Below are positions 33,445 to 43,503 of a stretch of 64,000 nt of DNA, piece after piece. Positions within the stretch are counted from its first letter, which is position 1, and every line of letters begins with the position of its first letter. Source of the DNA: Lachnospiraceae bacterium (GTDB taxonomy: Bacteria; Bacillota; Clostridia; Lachnospirales; Lachnospiraceae). Both the position numbers and the translations under genes were made by a program. The notes below the pieces were generated by a model. That model was not told where the DNA came from, did no database searches, and saw only the letters and a program-made list of their open reading frames with translations. Location: assembly GCA_017412055.1 (NCBI GenBank), contig JAFQOW010000012.1:62001-126000 (forward strand), read 5' to 3'.

Positions 33445-35319
33445 ATGAAAAGTTTCGCAAGACGGTTTTACCTTTTTCTTATAGTGCTATTCCTTTATAT
33501 GCCTATATTTGTATTGATTGTTGCATCCTTTAATGATTCAAAGATTTTAGGTACATGGAAGGGATTTACCCTTCATTGGTACAGAGATTTCTTTGAAAAT
33601 GCAACTATGATGAATGCTCTTAGAACTACCCTTGTAATTGCATTATTATCAGCGACAATCGCTACAGTTTTAGGAACACTTGCCTGCATGACTATGGCAA
33701 AGATGAAGAAAAGTACTAAAAATATTATCGTAGGAATTACAAATATTCCTATGCTCAATGCAGAGATTGTTACAGCTTTAGCATTTATGCTTTTGTTTAT
33801 TGGATTAGGTGTATCGCTTAGCTTTTCAACAGTTCTTATTGCCCATGTCACATTCTGTATACCATACGTGGTATTAAATGTATTACCGAAGGTTCAGCAG
33901 ATGGACAGCAATATGTATGAGGCTGCTCTTGACTTGGGAGCGACACCTATACAGGCATTTTTCTTAGTAACAGTTCCAGAGATTATGCCAGGTATTTTAT
34001 CTGGCTTTTTAATGTCATTTACAATGTCTATTGATGACTTTATAATTACTCATTTTACTAGAGGTTCAGGAATCAATACATTGTCGACAATGATATATAC
34101 TGAGGTAAGAAAAGGTATAAAGCCTGAGATGTATGCTTTATCCACACTTCTTTTTGTGACAGTATTTATATTGTTGTTCCTTGTGAATTATGGACCAAAG
34201 TCTAAGAGCACAAAGAAGCATAAAAGCCTTACACAGCTTATGTTTAAGAATAAGTACACAATAGCGGTATCTGTGTGCGTTGTTATCATTGTAGGTATTT
34301 TTGGATATCAGCTATTAAAGGATGATAAGGAATATATAGGTGATGTGTACGTATATAACTGGGGAGAATATATTGATCCGGAGGTTATAGAATTATTTGA
34401 AGAAGAGACAGGATATAAGGTTCACTACGAGGAGTTTGAAACAAACGAGGAAATGTTTACTATCGTAGATAAAAAGGCAAGAGTTTATGATGTTATCTGT
34501 CCTTCAGATTACATGATTGAGAAGATGCTTGAAAATGACCTTCTCACAGAGATTAATTTTGATAATATTCCTAATTTAGAGCATATAGGCAAGCAGTATT
34601 TGGAGAGTGCTAAGGGCTTTGACCCAGAAAATAAGTATTGCGTGCCATATTGCTGGGGAACTGTAGGAATTTGCTACAATAAAAACATGGTGAATGAAGA
34701 AGTAAATAGCTGGTCGATTCTATTTGATGAAAAGTATGACGGAAAGATTCTTATGCAGGCATCTGTAAGAGATGCTTATTGTGTGGCATTATCATATTTG
34801 GGATATTCTATCAATACACTCAATGAGGATGAGTTAAAGGAAGCTACAGATTTACTTGTTAGCCAAAAGCCTATCGTTCAGGCGTATGTTGTGGATCAGG
34901 TTAGAGATAAGATGATTAAAAATGCTGCAGCACTGGCAGTTATTTATTCTGGAGAAGCTATCTATATGCAGGAAGAAAATGATGCTTTAGAGTATGTAGT
35001 ACCAGATGAAGGCTCAAATGTATGGATTGACGGATGGGTTATTCCTAAGGATTGCCAGAACAAAGAAGCAGCTGAGGCTTGGATTAATTTCTTATGTCGT
35101 CCAGATATAGCTCTTATGAATTTTGAATATATTACGTATTCAACACCAAATGAGTCGGCAAGAGCTCTTATTGAGGATGAAGATATAAAAAATAGCCAGA
35201 TTGCATTCCCTGATAATAGTGTATTATCAAGATGTGAGGTATATAATTATCTTGGTACAGAGGGTGATAATCTATATGATTATTATTGGACAATAGTCGG
35301 TGGCGCGGAAAGTGATTAA
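33445..35319 (+). CDS. PotC permease fused to PotD polyamine-binding domain
   Basis: 624 residues. Residues 1-255 are a PotC-type permease with six membrane segments and the coupling loop AALDLGATPIQAFFLVTVP. A basic linker and a seventh membrane helix (about 272-292, KYTIAVSVCVVIIVGIFGYQ) follow. From about 297 the chain is a PotD-type binding protein (VYVYNWGEYIDPEVIELFEE, later CVPYCWGTVGICYNKN). The extra helix puts the binding domain on the outer face, so no separate lipoprotein is needed. A single open frame and ribosome site show that this is a true fusion. No riboswitch seen. Confidence 0.93.
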   Translation: MKSFARRFYLFLIVLFLYMPIFVLIVASFNDSKILGTWKGFTLHWYRDFFENATMMNALRTTLVIALLSATIATVLGTLACMTMAKMKKSTKNIIVGITNIPMLNAEIVTALAFMLLFIGLGVSLSFSTVLIAHVTFCIPYVVLNVLPKVQQMDSNMYEAALDLGATPIQAFFLVTVPEIMPGILSGFLMSFTMSIDDFIITHFTRGSGINTLSTMIYTEVRKGIKPEMYALSTLLFVTVFILLFLVNYGPKSKSTKKHKSLTQLMFKNKYTIAVSVCVVIIVGIFGYQLLKDDKEYIGDVYVYNWGEYIDPEVIELFEEETGYKVHYEEFETNEEMFTIVDKKARVYDVICPSDYMIEKMLENDLLTEINFDNIPNLEHIGKQYLESAKGFDPENKYCVPYCWGTVGICYNKNMVNEEVNSWSILFDEKYDGKILMQASVRDAYCVALSYLGYSINTLNEDELKEATDLLVSQKPIVQAYVVDQVRDKMIKNAAALAVIYSGEAIYMQEENDALEYVVPDEGSNVWIDGWVIPKDCQNKEAAEAWINFLCRPDIALMNFEYITYSTPNESARALIEDEDIKNSQIAFPDNSVLSRCEVYNYLGTEGDNLYDYYWTIVGGAESD

Positions 35320-35381
35320 CAGTTCAGCCATGGGAAAATAAGCGACGCAGGAGCGAATTTGAGGTGTATGGCTGAACTGTT
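35318..35381. repeat. 14-bp inverted repeat with 36-base loop
   Basis: AACAGTTCAGCCAT (35318-35331) is an exact inverse of ATGGCTGAACTGTT (35368-35381). The loop contains AGCGACGCAGGAGCGAATTT. It begins at the potCD stop codon. No T-run follows, so it is not a standard terminator; it may be a processing or RNA-stability structure or a small repeat. Confidence 0.6.
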
Positions 35382-35411
35382 ACGAAATAAAATTAAATGT
35401 AGCAAATATCA

Positions 35412-35502
35412 TTGATTTTTGATAAAAAATAGTCTATAATTTATTAGCTATGGTATATGCCATAGCTATGATTATAATCGTAGTTGTAATACAACTGCGA
35501 TT
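35412..35502 (+). promoter_or_regulatory. Promoter and two-hairpin leader of the yicC operon
   Basis: TTGATT (35412-35417) and TATAAT (35435-35440) have a 17-base spacer. Directly at the expected transcript start is hairpin TAGCTATGG/CCATAGCTA (35445-35468). A second hairpin follows (35476-35502), AATCGTAGTTG with CAACTGCGATT. The ribosome site GGGGAAAG comes after. Hairpins at the 5' end may stabilise the mRNA. Confidence 0.6.
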
Positions 35503-35522
35503 TAGTATAAAAGGGGAAAGCT

Positions 35523-36401
35523 ATGATAAAAAGTATGACAGGCTTTGGACGTTTTGAAGCGTCTGTAGGAAGCAAAAAAGTTACAGTTGAGATGAAATCT
35601 GTTAATCACAGATATTTGGACATGAATATTCGTATGCCAAAGGTGTTTAATATGTTTGATGGAGCTATTCGAAACGAAATCAAGAAATATGCATCAAGAG
35701 GCAAAATTGATATATTTATTTCTTACGAGGATTTATCTGAGAATAATTCTTCTTTAAAATATAATGAGGAATTAGCCAAGGAATATTTATCATATTTCGA
35801 AAGAATTCATGAAACATTTGGTCTCAATAATGATGTGTCTGTGTTATCCTTATCTAGATGTCCAGAAGTTCTTACTATGGAAGAGCAGGAAACTGATGAG
35901 GATGAGCTGTGGAAGATAATTTTGGAAGCTATAAACGGAGCATGTGAGAAATTTACACAGTCAAGAATTACAGAAGGTGAGCATTTAAGAGATGATTTGA
36001 TTAATAAGTTAGATGAAATGCTTGATATTGTAGGTTTTATAGCAGTTCGCTCACCTATGGTTTTTGAAGAGTATAGAAATAATCTTAGAGCACAGGTGGA
36101 AGAGCTTCTAGAAAACACACCAATGGATGAATCAAGGATTGCAACAGAGGTTGTATTGTTTGCCGATAAAATGTGTGTGGATGAAGAATTGGTTAGATTG
36201 AGAAGTCATATAGAAAAGATGAAGGATGATTTAAATCAAGGTGGAGATATTGGAAGAAAGCTTGATTTCTTAGCTCAGGAAATGAATAGAGAAGCTAACA
36301 CTATTCTTTCAAAGGCCAATGATTTGGAAGTCACAAATAAAGGTATTGACTTAAAGACTGAGATAGAAAAGGTAAGAGAGCAGATTCAAAATATTGAATA
36401 G
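35523..36401 (+). CDS. yicC: YicC-family endoribonuclease
   Basis: 292 residues, standard length. It begins MIKSMTGFGRFEA, the invariant YicC start, and ends in the DUF1732 region with EMNREANTILSKANDLEVTN and a KTEIEKVREQIQNIE tail. E. coli YicC is an RNase acting on small RNAs. It heads a conserved Firmicutes run with gmk and rpoZ, spaced nine bases from gmk. Confidence 0.95.
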   Translation: MIKSMTGFGRFEASVGSKKVTVEMKSVNHRYLDMNIRMPKVFNMFDGAIRNEIKKYASRGKIDIFISYEDLSENNSSLKYNEELAKEYLSYFERIHETFGLNNDVSVLSLSRCPEVLTMEEQETDEDELWKIILEAINGACEKFTQSRITEGEHLRDDLINKLDEMLDIVGFIAVRSPMVFEEYRNNLRAQVEELLENTPMDESRIATEVVLFADKMCVDEELVRLRSHIEKMKDDLNQGGDIGRKLDFLAQEMNREANTILSKANDLEVTNKGIDLKTEIEKVREQIQNIE

Positions 36402-36410
36402 GAGGTCTAT

Positions 36411-37043
36411 ATGAAAGATAGAGGAATTCTTATTATAGTTTCTGGATTTTCAGGTGCTGGTAAGGGCACTGTTATGAAGAAGCTTATGAGTGAGTATGAT
36501 AACTATGCATTAAGTATTTCAGCTACGACCAGAGCACCAAGAACTGGCGAACAGGACGGCAGAGAATATTTCTTTAAAACTGTTGAAGAATTTGAAGCTA
36601 TGATTGAGAATAATCAGCTTATAGAGTATGCCTGTTATGTGGGAAACTACTACGGAACTCCTAAGGAATATGTAGAGAAAATGCTCGATGAGGGTAAGGA
36701 TGTTATCCTTGAAATAGAGATGCAGGGAACTATGAAGGTTAAGGAGATGATGCCTGAAACAGTTCTTGTGTTTATCGCCCCACCTACAGCAGAAGAATTA
36801 AAGAATCGTCTTGAAGGACGAGGAACAGAGGATAGTGAAACTATCAAGGCAAGACTTAAGCGCGCAAGCGAAGAAGTTGTGTATATGGACAAATATGATT
36901 ACTTACTTATTAATGATAAATTAGATGAATGTGTTGAAAATCTTCATAAGATAGTTCAAATGGAGCATTCTAAGGTAAGTAGGAATATCAATAAAATAAA
37001 TTTTTATAGAGAGGATTTGAAAATCTTCTCGGAAGGAGAATAA
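36411..37043 (+). CDS. gmk: Guanylate kinase
   Basis: 210 residues with P-loop SGFSGAGKGTVMKKL and the GMP-binding region SATTRAPRTGEQDGREYFF. It phosphorylates GMP to GDP. ATG 36411 follows AGGAGG. The gene lies between yicC and rpoZ as in many Firmicutes. Confidence 0.97.
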   Translation: MKDRGILIIVSGFSGAGKGTVMKKLMSEYDNYALSISATTRAPRTGEQDGREYFFKTVEEFEAMIENNQLIEYACYVGNYYGTPKEYVEKMLDEGKDVILEIEMQGTMKVKEMMPETVLVFIAPPTAEELKNRLEGRGTEDSETIKARLKRASEEVVYMDKYDYLLINDKLDECVENLHKIVQMEHSKVSRNINKINFYREDLKIFSEGE

Positions 37044-37045
37044 TT

Positions 37046-37291
37046 ATGTTACATCCATCATATTCAGATTTAATGGCAGTGGTAAATAGCGATGTGGAGC
37101 CAGGTGAGCAGCCAGTTGTACAGAGCAGATACTCAATTGTATATGCTACAGCTAAGAGAGCAAGACAGATTATCGCTGGAGAGCAGCCACTTGTAAAGAA
37201 TGTTAAGAATAACAAGCCTTTATCAGTAGCTATTGAAGAGCTTTATAAGAGCAAGGTAAAGATTGTAGGAGACGAAGAAATTTCAGAATAA
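37046..37291 (+). CDS. rpoZ: RNA polymerase omega subunit
   Basis: 81 residues. The omega pattern SRYSIVYATAKRARQIIAGE and KPLSVAIEELYKSKVKI is clear. Omega assists assembly of RNA polymerase and may bind (p)ppGpp. It begins two bases after gmk with GGAAGGAG inside the end of gmk, so translation is tightly linked. Confidence 0.95.
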   Translation: MLHPSYSDLMAVVNSDVEPGEQPVVQSRYSIVYATAKRARQIIAGEQPLVKNVKNNKPLSVAIEELYKSKVKIVGDEEISE

Positions 37292-37309
37292 TTTTAATCG
37301 GAGTCAGCT

Positions 37310-38632
37310 ATGAAGATATTGTTTATATCACTTGGTTGTGATAAGAATCTTGTAGATACTGAGAAGATGTTAGGTTTACTAGGAGCTAAGGGTTACAGCT
37401 TTACTGATGATGAAACAGAAGCAGATATTATAGTTATTAATTCCTGTTGTTTTATCAATGATGCTAAGGAGGAAAGTATAGAAACTATCCTTGAGATGGC
37501 ACAGTACAAGGAAAATGGTAATCTAAAGGCACTTATTGTGGCAGGATGTCTCGCAGAGAGATACAAGGACGAGATAATTAAAGAGATTCCAGAAGTAGAT
37601 GCAGTTATCGGTACAGCTTCATATGATGAGATTGTAAAGGCTGTGGAGGCTGTACTTAATGGTGAAAAACCATTAATCTTTAAAGAAATCAACAGAATTC
37701 CTGAAACCAATGTTAATCGTATGGTTACAACAGGCGGATATTATGCTCATTTAAAGATAGCGGAAGGATGCGATAAGCATTGTACTTATTGTATTATTCC
37801 AAAGATAAGAGGTAGCTTTAGAAGTGTTCCTATGGAAGAGCTTATAAAGGAAGCAGAATATCTTGCCAGCATAGGAGTAAAAGAGCTTATATTAGTTGCT
37901 CAGGAAACAACTTTGTATGGCGTTGATTTATATGGTAAAAAGTCACTTCATATATTGCTTAAGGAATTATGTAAGATAAATAACATAAAAATGATTAGAA
38001 TTATGTACTGTTATCCTGAAGAAATATATGATGAGCTTATAGAAACTATGGCAACAGAAAAGAAAGTGTGTCATTATCTTGATATGCCTATTCAACATTG
38101 TTCTGATTCGGTACTTAAACGTATGGGAAGAAGGACATCAAAAAATGAGTTGATTGCTATAATAAATAAGCTTAGACAAAGAATTCCAGATATTGTATTA
38201 AGAACAACACTTATTGCAGGCTTTCCAGGCGAGACGGAGGAAAATCATCAGGAAATGATGGAGTTTGTTGATGAGATGGAATTCGAACGTTTAGGTGTGT
38301 TTACATATTCGCCAGAGGAAAATACGCCAGCAGCTTCTATGGATAATCAGTTGTCTGAAGATGTGAAGGAAGAATGGCGTGATGAGATTATGGAGTTACA
38401 ACAAGAAATAGCTTTTGATAAATCAATGAGTATGATAGGAAGAGAGCTTCTTGTCATGGTTGAAGGTAAGATAGCAAATGAACCAGCATATGTGGGTAGA
38501 ACCTATATGGATGCGCCAGGTATAGACGGAAATATATTCATAAGTACTGGTGAGGAATTTATCAGTGGTGATTTAGTGAAAGTGAAAGTAACAGGCGCAA
38601 ATGAATATGATTTGATTGGAGAAGTATTATGA
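37310..38632 (+). CDS. rimO: Ribosomal protein S12 methylthiotransferase
   Basis: 440 residues. An N-terminal MTTase domain starts ILFISLGCDKNLVDTEKMLG. The radical-SAM cluster motif is CDKHCTYCIIPKIRGSFRS. A TRAM domain closes the protein. The GCDKNLVD form and S12-specific context separate it from MiaB. It adds a methylthio group to the conserved Asp of S12 with two Fe-S clusters. It overlaps pgsA by four bases (ATGA). Confidence 0.95.
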   Translation: MKILFISLGCDKNLVDTEKMLGLLGAKGYSFTDDETEADIIVINSCCFINDAKEESIETILEMAQYKENGNLKALIVAGCLAERYKDEIIKEIPEVDAVIGTASYDEIVKAVEAVLNGEKPLIFKEINRIPETNVNRMVTTGGYYAHLKIAEGCDKHCTYCIIPKIRGSFRSVPMEELIKEAEYLASIGVKELILVAQETTLYGVDLYGKKSLHILLKELCKINNIKMIRIMYCYPEEIYDELIETMATEKKVCHYLDMPIQHCSDSVLKRMGRRTSKNELIAIINKLRQRIPDIVLRTTLIAGFPGETEENHQEMMEFVDEMEFERLGVFTYSPEENTPAASMDNQLSEDVKEEWRDEIMELQQEIAFDKSMSMIGRELLVMVEGKIANEPAYVGRTYMDAPGIDGNIFISTGEEFISGDLVKVKVTGANEYDLIGEVL

Positions 38633-39195
38633 ATTTAGCAAACAAACTTACAGTATTAAGAGTGTGTACGATTCCATTTTTTGTATTATTTATGGAAATT
38701 GACTGTCTTGGCAGATGGGGTAATTTTATAGCAGTTTTACTTTTTGTAATGGCTAGTATAACAGACGCTATGGATGGTCATATTGCAAGAAAGTACAATC
38801 TTATTACAAACTTTGGAAAATTTATGGATCCGTTAGCAGATAAGCTTCTTGTTTCAGCAGCGCTTATTTGTCTTGTTGGCAGAATTCCAGCGTGGATTGT
38901 TATTGTTATCATAAGCAGAGAGCTTATTATCAGTGGTTTTAGAACAATTGCAGCTGATAATGGTATAGTTATAGCAGCGAGCATTTGGGGAAAGGTTAAG
39001 ACTGTTTTCCAGATGATTATGATTATCTGGTTAATACTTGATTTAAATTGGTTTATAGTTAAATACATAATTGATTTCCCTATTTATGATATTTTAGGTA
39101 ATATTCTTGTAGTTATTTCGCTAGTGCTTACAGTGATTTCAATGGTTGATTATATAGCTAAGAATAAGGCTGTATTAAGAGAAAACAATAAATAA
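38629..39195 (+). CDS. pgsA: CDP-diacylglycerol-glycerol-3-phosphate phosphatidyltransferase
   Basis: 188 residues, polytopic. The CDP-alcohol phosphotransferase signature is DAMDGHIARKYNLITNFGKF followed by MDPLADKLL, with all metal-binding aspartates present. It makes phosphatidylglycerol phosphate. The start overlaps the rimO stop. It is followed by pncC and recA, a common Firmicutes order. Confidence 0.95.
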   Translation: MNLANKLTVLRVCTIPFFVLFMEIDCLGRWGNFIAVLLFVMASITDAMDGHIARKYNLITNFGKFMDPLADKLLVSAALICLVGRIPAWIVIVIISRELIISGFRTIAADNGIVIAASIWGKVKTVFQMIMIIWLILDLNWFIVKYIIDFPIYDILGNILVVISLVLTVISMVDYIAKNKAVLRENNK

Positions 39196-39209
39196 AGAGT
39201 GGATTTAAT

Positions 39210-39686
39210 ATGTTAAGTGTAGAAGAAAGATTAGTTCAGACGCTAGCGGAGATGGGTCTTACAGTTTCAAGTGCTGAATCATGCACAGGTGGTATGATTG
39301 CCTCGACGATTATAGATGTAGTAGGTGCGTCAGAAGTATACAATGAAGGCTTTATTACATATTCTAATGAAGCAAAGATGAAGTACCTTAATGTATCAGA
39401 AGAAGCTTTAGAAAAGTATGGTGCAGTAAGTGAAGAGGTTGTCAAGGAGATGGCTGTGGGGTGTCGCAGAGCTACAGGATGTGATGTGTCTGTGGTTACC
39501 TCAGGAATAGCTGGTCCAGGAGGCGGTAGCATAGAAAAACCTGTGGGATTAGTTTATATTGGCTGTGCATACAAGGAAGAAGTGCTTGTTAATTGCTTTA
39601 AATTTGAAGGTGATAGAACACAGATAAGAAAGCAGGCCACAGATGAAGCTATTAAGATGGCGTTGGATTTATTGGAAAATTACTAA
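39210..39686 (+). CDS. pncC: CinA C-terminal domain nicotinamide-nucleotide amidase
   Basis: 158 residues, corresponding only to the PncC part of CinA. Motifs: VSSAESCTGGMIASTI, GFITYSNEAKMKYLNV, TSGIAGPGGGS. It deamidates nicotinamide mononucleotide for NAD recycling. Full CinA fusions occur in other Firmicutes; here only the amidase is present, and the sequence upstream is pgsA, so this is not a truncation. Confidence 0.92.
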   Translation: MLSVEERLVQTLAEMGLTVSSAESCTGGMIASTIIDVVGASEVYNEGFITYSNEAKMKYLNVSEEALEKYGAVSEEVVKEMAVGCRRATGCDVSVVTSGIAGPGGGSIEKPVGLVYIGCAYKEEVLVNCFKFEGDRTQIRKQATDEAIKMALDLLENY

Positions 39687-39721
39687 ATCTTGACAAACGG
39701 TATTATTGATGTTAAATTTGG

Positions 39722-39750
39722 AGTGAACATAATTGTTCACTTCTTTTTTT
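39722..39750 (+). terminator. Intrinsic terminator ahead of recA
   Basis: AGTGAACA (39722-39729) pairs with TGTTCACT (39734-39741), followed by TCTTTTTTT. Confidence 0.85.
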
Positions 39751-39861
39751 ATTTTTTACAATATTTCTATAGTATTGTCCCGTTTATTACCCCAAGAATT
39801 GATTATTATATAATTGAAAAACAAAAATAGAAAGTTTGTTCGAAAAAATAAAGAAAAAATA

Positions 39862-39913
39862 TTGACATTTGTTAGACTGTATTGTATATTATACGTATCC
39901 GAACAAATGTTTG
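39862..39913 (+). promoter_or_regulatory. recA promoter with SOS (LexA) box
   Basis: TTGACA (39862-39867) and TATATT (39885-39890) are separated by 17 bases. CGAACAAATGTTTG (39900-39913) directly downstream matches the Gram-positive LexA operator CGAAC-N4-GTTYG, overlapping the expected transcription start. A further half-site-like GTTTGTTCGA lies upstream near 39835. Confidence 0.88.
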
Positions 39914-39934
39914 ATAATCAGGAAGGAGATTATT

Positions 39935-40963
39935 ATGGATAAGAACGAGAAATTAAAAGCATTGGATGCGGCATTGTCGCAGATTGAGAAACAGCATGGT
40001 AAGGGTTCAGTTATGAAGCTTGGTGATTCATCAAGTAATATGAATATAGAGACAGTACCTACAGGGTCTATTAGCCTTGATATTGCACTTGGACTTGGCG
40101 GTGTTCCTAAGGGACGTATTATTGAGATATATGGACCAGAATCAAGTGGTAAGACAACAGTTGCATTACATATGGTTGCAGAAGTACAAAAGAGAGGTGG
40201 AATAGCTGGATTTATAGATGCAGAGCATGCTCTTGATCCTGTATATGCTAAGAATATTGGAGTAGATATAGATAATCTTTACATTTCACAGCCTGATTTC
40301 GGTGAGCAGGCATTGGAAATTACTGAAACTATGGTTAGAAGTGGAGCTATAGATATAGTTATCGTAGACTCTGTTGCAGCTATTGTTCCTAAGGCTGAGA
40401 TTGACGGTGAGATGGGAGATTCACATGTTGGCTTACAGGCAAGACTTATGTCACAGGCTCTTCGTAAGCTTACAGCTGTTATCAGTAAGTCTAATTGTAT
40501 CGTTATCTTTATTAACCAGCTTCGTGAAAAAATTGGAGTTATGTTTGGTAATCCAGAGACAACAACTGGTGGTAGAGCATTAAAGTTCTATTCATCTGTT
40601 CGTATGGATGTAAGAAAGATTGAGACATTAAAGAGTGGTGGCGATGTGGTAGGTAGCCGTACTCGTATTAAGATTGTAAAGAACAAGATTGCACCTCCAT
40701 TTAAGGAAGCTGAATTTGATATTATGTTTGGTGAGGGTATATCAAAGGCAGGAGATTTACTTGATTTAGCTGCTAGTATTGATGTTATTAATAAAAGTGG
40801 TGCTTGGTATGCATATAACGGCGAAAAGATTGGTCAAGGTAGAGAAAATGCTAAGAATTTCCTTAAACAGAATCCAGATATATTAGATAAGGTTGAAGCC
40901 GCAGTTCGTGAACATTTTCAGTTAGAAGGAGCAGGTGGTGCTGATATAGAGGATGAGGAATAA
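39935..40963 (+). CDS. recA: Recombinase RecA
   Basis: 342 residues from ATG 39935 after GGAAGGAG. Walker [10 protein letters not shown], the [11 protein letters not shown] segment, the L2-loop region [20 protein letters not shown] and the glycine-acidic C-terminal tail are all present. RecA drives homologous recombination and LexA self-cleavage. It is transcribed from an SOS promoter and followed six bases later by recX, its regulator. Confidence 0.98.
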   Translation: MDKNEKLKALDAALSQIEKQHGKGSVMKLGDSSSNMNIETVPTGSISLDIALGLGGVPKGRIIEIYGPESSGKTTVALHMVAEVQKRGGIAGFIDAEHALDPVYAKNIGVDIDNLYISQPDFGEQALEITETMVRSGAIDIVIVDSVAAIVPKAEIDGEMGDSHVGLQARLMSQALRKLTAVISKSNCIVIFINQLREKIGVMFGNPETTTGGRALKFYSSVRMDVRKIETLKSGGDVVGSRTRIKIVKNKIAPPFKEAEFDIMFGEGISKAGDLLDLAASIDVINKSGAWYAYNGEKIGQGRENAKNFLKQNPDILDKVEAAVREHFQLEGAGGADIEDEE

Positions 40964-40969
40964 TAGTTC

Positions 40970-41638
40970 ATGGATAAATACAGAGTAATATCTGTAGTAC
41001 TTCTTAATAAAAAAAGATACAAAATCTTATTGGAGGGTACGAGCAATTTAACCATTGCTTTGTACCCTTCAGAAGTAAGAAGGTTTGGAATAAAGGAAGG
41101 TACTTTTATAAGTGAGGAGCACTACGCGCAGATAGAAGATATTTTATATAAACGAGGAAAAGAGCGAGCACTTTATTATCTTAAGGATTCAGATAAAACT
41201 TCATATCAGATGAAAACAAAGCTTAAAGCAGGTTTTTATCCTGATGAAATTATAGATAGAATATTAGCTTTTTTAATTAAATATGGATATATTGACGATT
41301 ATGAGTATGCGAAAAGGTTTATCTCATATAATATTAGCAAAAAAAGCATATTTAGAATAAAAGAAAGTTTATATGTTAAAGGTGTTGGAAGGGATATTAT
41401 AGAAGATGCTATAGAAAATTTCAGGGAGGATGGTTTACATAATAATTGTTATGACGATGAAAATGTGGATAATCCGCAGGTTGCAATTATAAGGAAACAT
41501 ATTTCTAAAAAAATTAAGGCAGATATGGACAATCAATATGAAAGTAAAATTATCATGTCATTACTTAGAAAGGGTTTTATGTACGAAGACATAGTAAATG
41601 TGTTGCAAGAAGTAAAAAACACAATATTTTGTGGTTGA
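40970..41638 (+). CDS. recX: RecX, regulator of RecA
   Basis: 222 residues built from three-helix RecX repeats, for example RALYYLKDSDKTSYQMKTKL and YIDDYEYAKRFISYNISKKS. RecX limits or tunes RecA filaments. Six bases after recA, so probably in the same SOS-controlled transcript. The length is slightly above typical because of an acidic insert near residue 160 (YDDENVDNPQ). Confidence 0.9.
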   Translation: MDKYRVISVVLLNKKRYKILLEGTSNLTIALYPSEVRRFGIKEGTFISEEHYAQIEDILYKRGKERALYYLKDSDKTSYQMKTKLKAGFYPDEIIDRILAFLIKYGYIDDYEYAKRFISYNISKKSIFRIKESLYVKGVGRDIIEDAIENFREDGLHNNCYDDENVDNPQVAIIRKHISKKIKADMDNQYESKIIMSLLRKGFMYEDIVNVLQEVKNTIFCG

Positions 41639-41738
41639 ATTGACAAAAAATTGTGTACAACTATTGACATTATTAGTAAAAAAGTATAAAATTTATATGT
41701 TGTATTTTTACAATAAAATTGAATAGGGAGGTGCTCCT

Positions 41739-43280
41739 GTGGAACATTTAGTATGTATTGCGGTAGGCGCTGTTGTTGCCATAATTTCATGGATTGCAGC
41801 TATTACATATCGCAAGAAGGTTGTTGAGTCCAAGATAGGAGGCGCCGAAGCTCAAGCTAGAGAGATTATAGATGAGGCTGTTAAGACTGCAGAAGCTACA
41901 AAAAAGGAAGCTCTTTTAGAGGTAAAGGAAGAGTCACTTAAGACTAAGAATGAACTTGAGAAAGAGACAAAGGAACGTAGAGCAGAATTACAGAAGTATG
42001 AGAAGAGAGTATTATCAAAGGAAGAAGCTGTTGATAAGAAATCAGATATGCTTGAGAAGAAGGAAAGCGCCCTTGCAAAGAAGGAAGAACAACTTGCTAA
42101 GGTTAAAGCTGAAGTTGAAAAGCTTAATGAGCAAAGAACACAGGAACTGGAAAGAATCTCTGGATTGACCTCCGAACAAGCAAAAGAAATTTTATTACAA
42201 ACTGTTGAAGAAGAAGTTAAACATGATACTGCAAAATTAGTTAAGGAGCTCGAAGCTCGAGCTAAGGAAGAAGCTGGAAAGAAAGCTAAGGAGTATGTAG
42301 TTGGTGCTATTCAGAAATGTGCAGCAGACCATGTATCTGAAGCTACTATTTCAGTAGTTCAGCTTCCAAATGATGAGATGAAGGGTAGAATTATCGGTAG
42401 AGAGGGTAGAAATATCCGTACCCTTGAAACAATGACAGGTGTAGACCTTATCATTGACGATACTCCAGAAGCTGTTATCTTATCAAGCTTTGATCCAATA
42501 AGAAGAGAGGTTGCTAGAATCGCTCTTGAGAAATTGATTGTTGATGGAAGAATTCATCCAGCAAGAATTGAGGAAATGGTTGAAAAAGCTCAAAAAGAAG
42601 TTGAAATGATGATGAGAGAGGAAGGCGAGGCCGCAACTTTAGAGGTTGGCGTTCATGGTATACATCCTGAACTTGTAAGATTACTTGGTAAGATGAAGTT
42701 CAGAACAAGCTTTGGACAGAATGCATTAAAGCATTCTATAGAAGTTGCTCATTTATCAGGTTTATTAGCTGGTGAAATAGGCGTGGATGTAAGACAAGCT
42801 AAGCGTGCAGGTTTATTGCATGATATTGGTAAGTCTGTTGACCACGAGATGGAAGGCTCGCATATCCAGATAGGTGCAGATCTTTGTAGAAAATATAAAG
42901 AATCAGCACTTATTATCAATGCAGTTGAGGCACATCATGGTGATGTTGAACCAGAATCGCTTATTGCATGTATTGTACAGGCAGCTGATGCGATTTCAGC
43001 AGCTAGACCAGGTGCTAGAAGAGAAACTTTAGAAACATACACCAATAGATTACAGCAGTTAGAGGATATTACTAACTCGTATAAGGGTGTTGATAAATCT
43101 TTTGCTATTCAGGCAGGTAGAGAAGTTCGTATTATGGTATTACCAGAACAGGTATCAGATGCTGAGATGGTATTACTTGCAAGAGATATTTCTAAGCAAA
43201 TTGAGGATGAACTCGAATATCCAGGTCAGATTAAAGTAAATGTGATCAGAGAGAGTAGAGCTATTGAATTTGCGAAATAA
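41739..43280 (+). CDS. rny: Ribonuclease Y
   Basis: 513 residues from GTG 41739 after GGGAGG. An N-terminal membrane anchor is followed by a long coiled coil (about 25-150), a KH domain with [17 protein letters not shown], and an HD domain with [17 protein letters not shown]. RNase Y starts mRNA decay at the membrane in Firmicutes. It is followed by a terminator. Confidence 0.97.
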   Translation: MEHLVCIAVGAVVAIISWIAAITYRKKVVESKIGGAEAQAREIIDEAVKTAEATKKEALLEVKEESLKTKNELEKETKERRAELQKYEKRVLSKEEAVDKKSDMLEKKESALAKKEEQLAKVKAEVEKLNEQRTQELERISGLTSEQAKEILLQTVEEEVKHDTAKLVKELEARAKEEAGKKAKEYVVGAIQKCAADHVSEATISVVQLPNDEMKGRIIGREGRNIRTLETMTGVDLIIDDTPEAVILSSFDPIRREVARIALEKLIVDGRIHPARIEEMVEKAQKEVEMMMREEGEAATLEVGVHGIHPELVRLLGKMKFRTSFGQNALKHSIEVAHLSGLLAGEIGVDVRQAKRAGLLHDIGKSVDHEMEGSHIQIGADLCRKYKESALIINAVEAHHGDVEPESLIACIVQAADAISAARPGARRETLETYTNRLQQLEDITNSYKGVDKSFAIQAGREVRIMVLPEQVSDAEMVLLARDISKQIEDELEYPGQIKVNVIRESRAIEFAK

Positions 43281-43309
43281 TTATTAATACGTTATTTTCC
43301 AGTTTGTTT

Positions 43310-43337
43310 AAGCGGTCAGGATTTCCTGGCCGCTTTT
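43310..43337 (+). terminator. Intrinsic terminator of rny
   Basis: AAGCGGTCAGG pairs with CCTGGCCGCTT (one G-U), followed by TT and A-rich sequence; the T-run is short. Confidence 0.75.
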
Positions 43338-43503
43338 AAAAATAAACTATTCAATATAAGAATAAGTCTTTGGATATAAGTTGGAGTTTAAAAAATATTA
43401 AAAATGGTAGACTTTATTACTTTATTATATTATAATATACCAAGCTTTAATGAGTAAACTATGACTTGTTAAGGAAATACATAGAATTAAGGTGGTACTA
43501 ATT

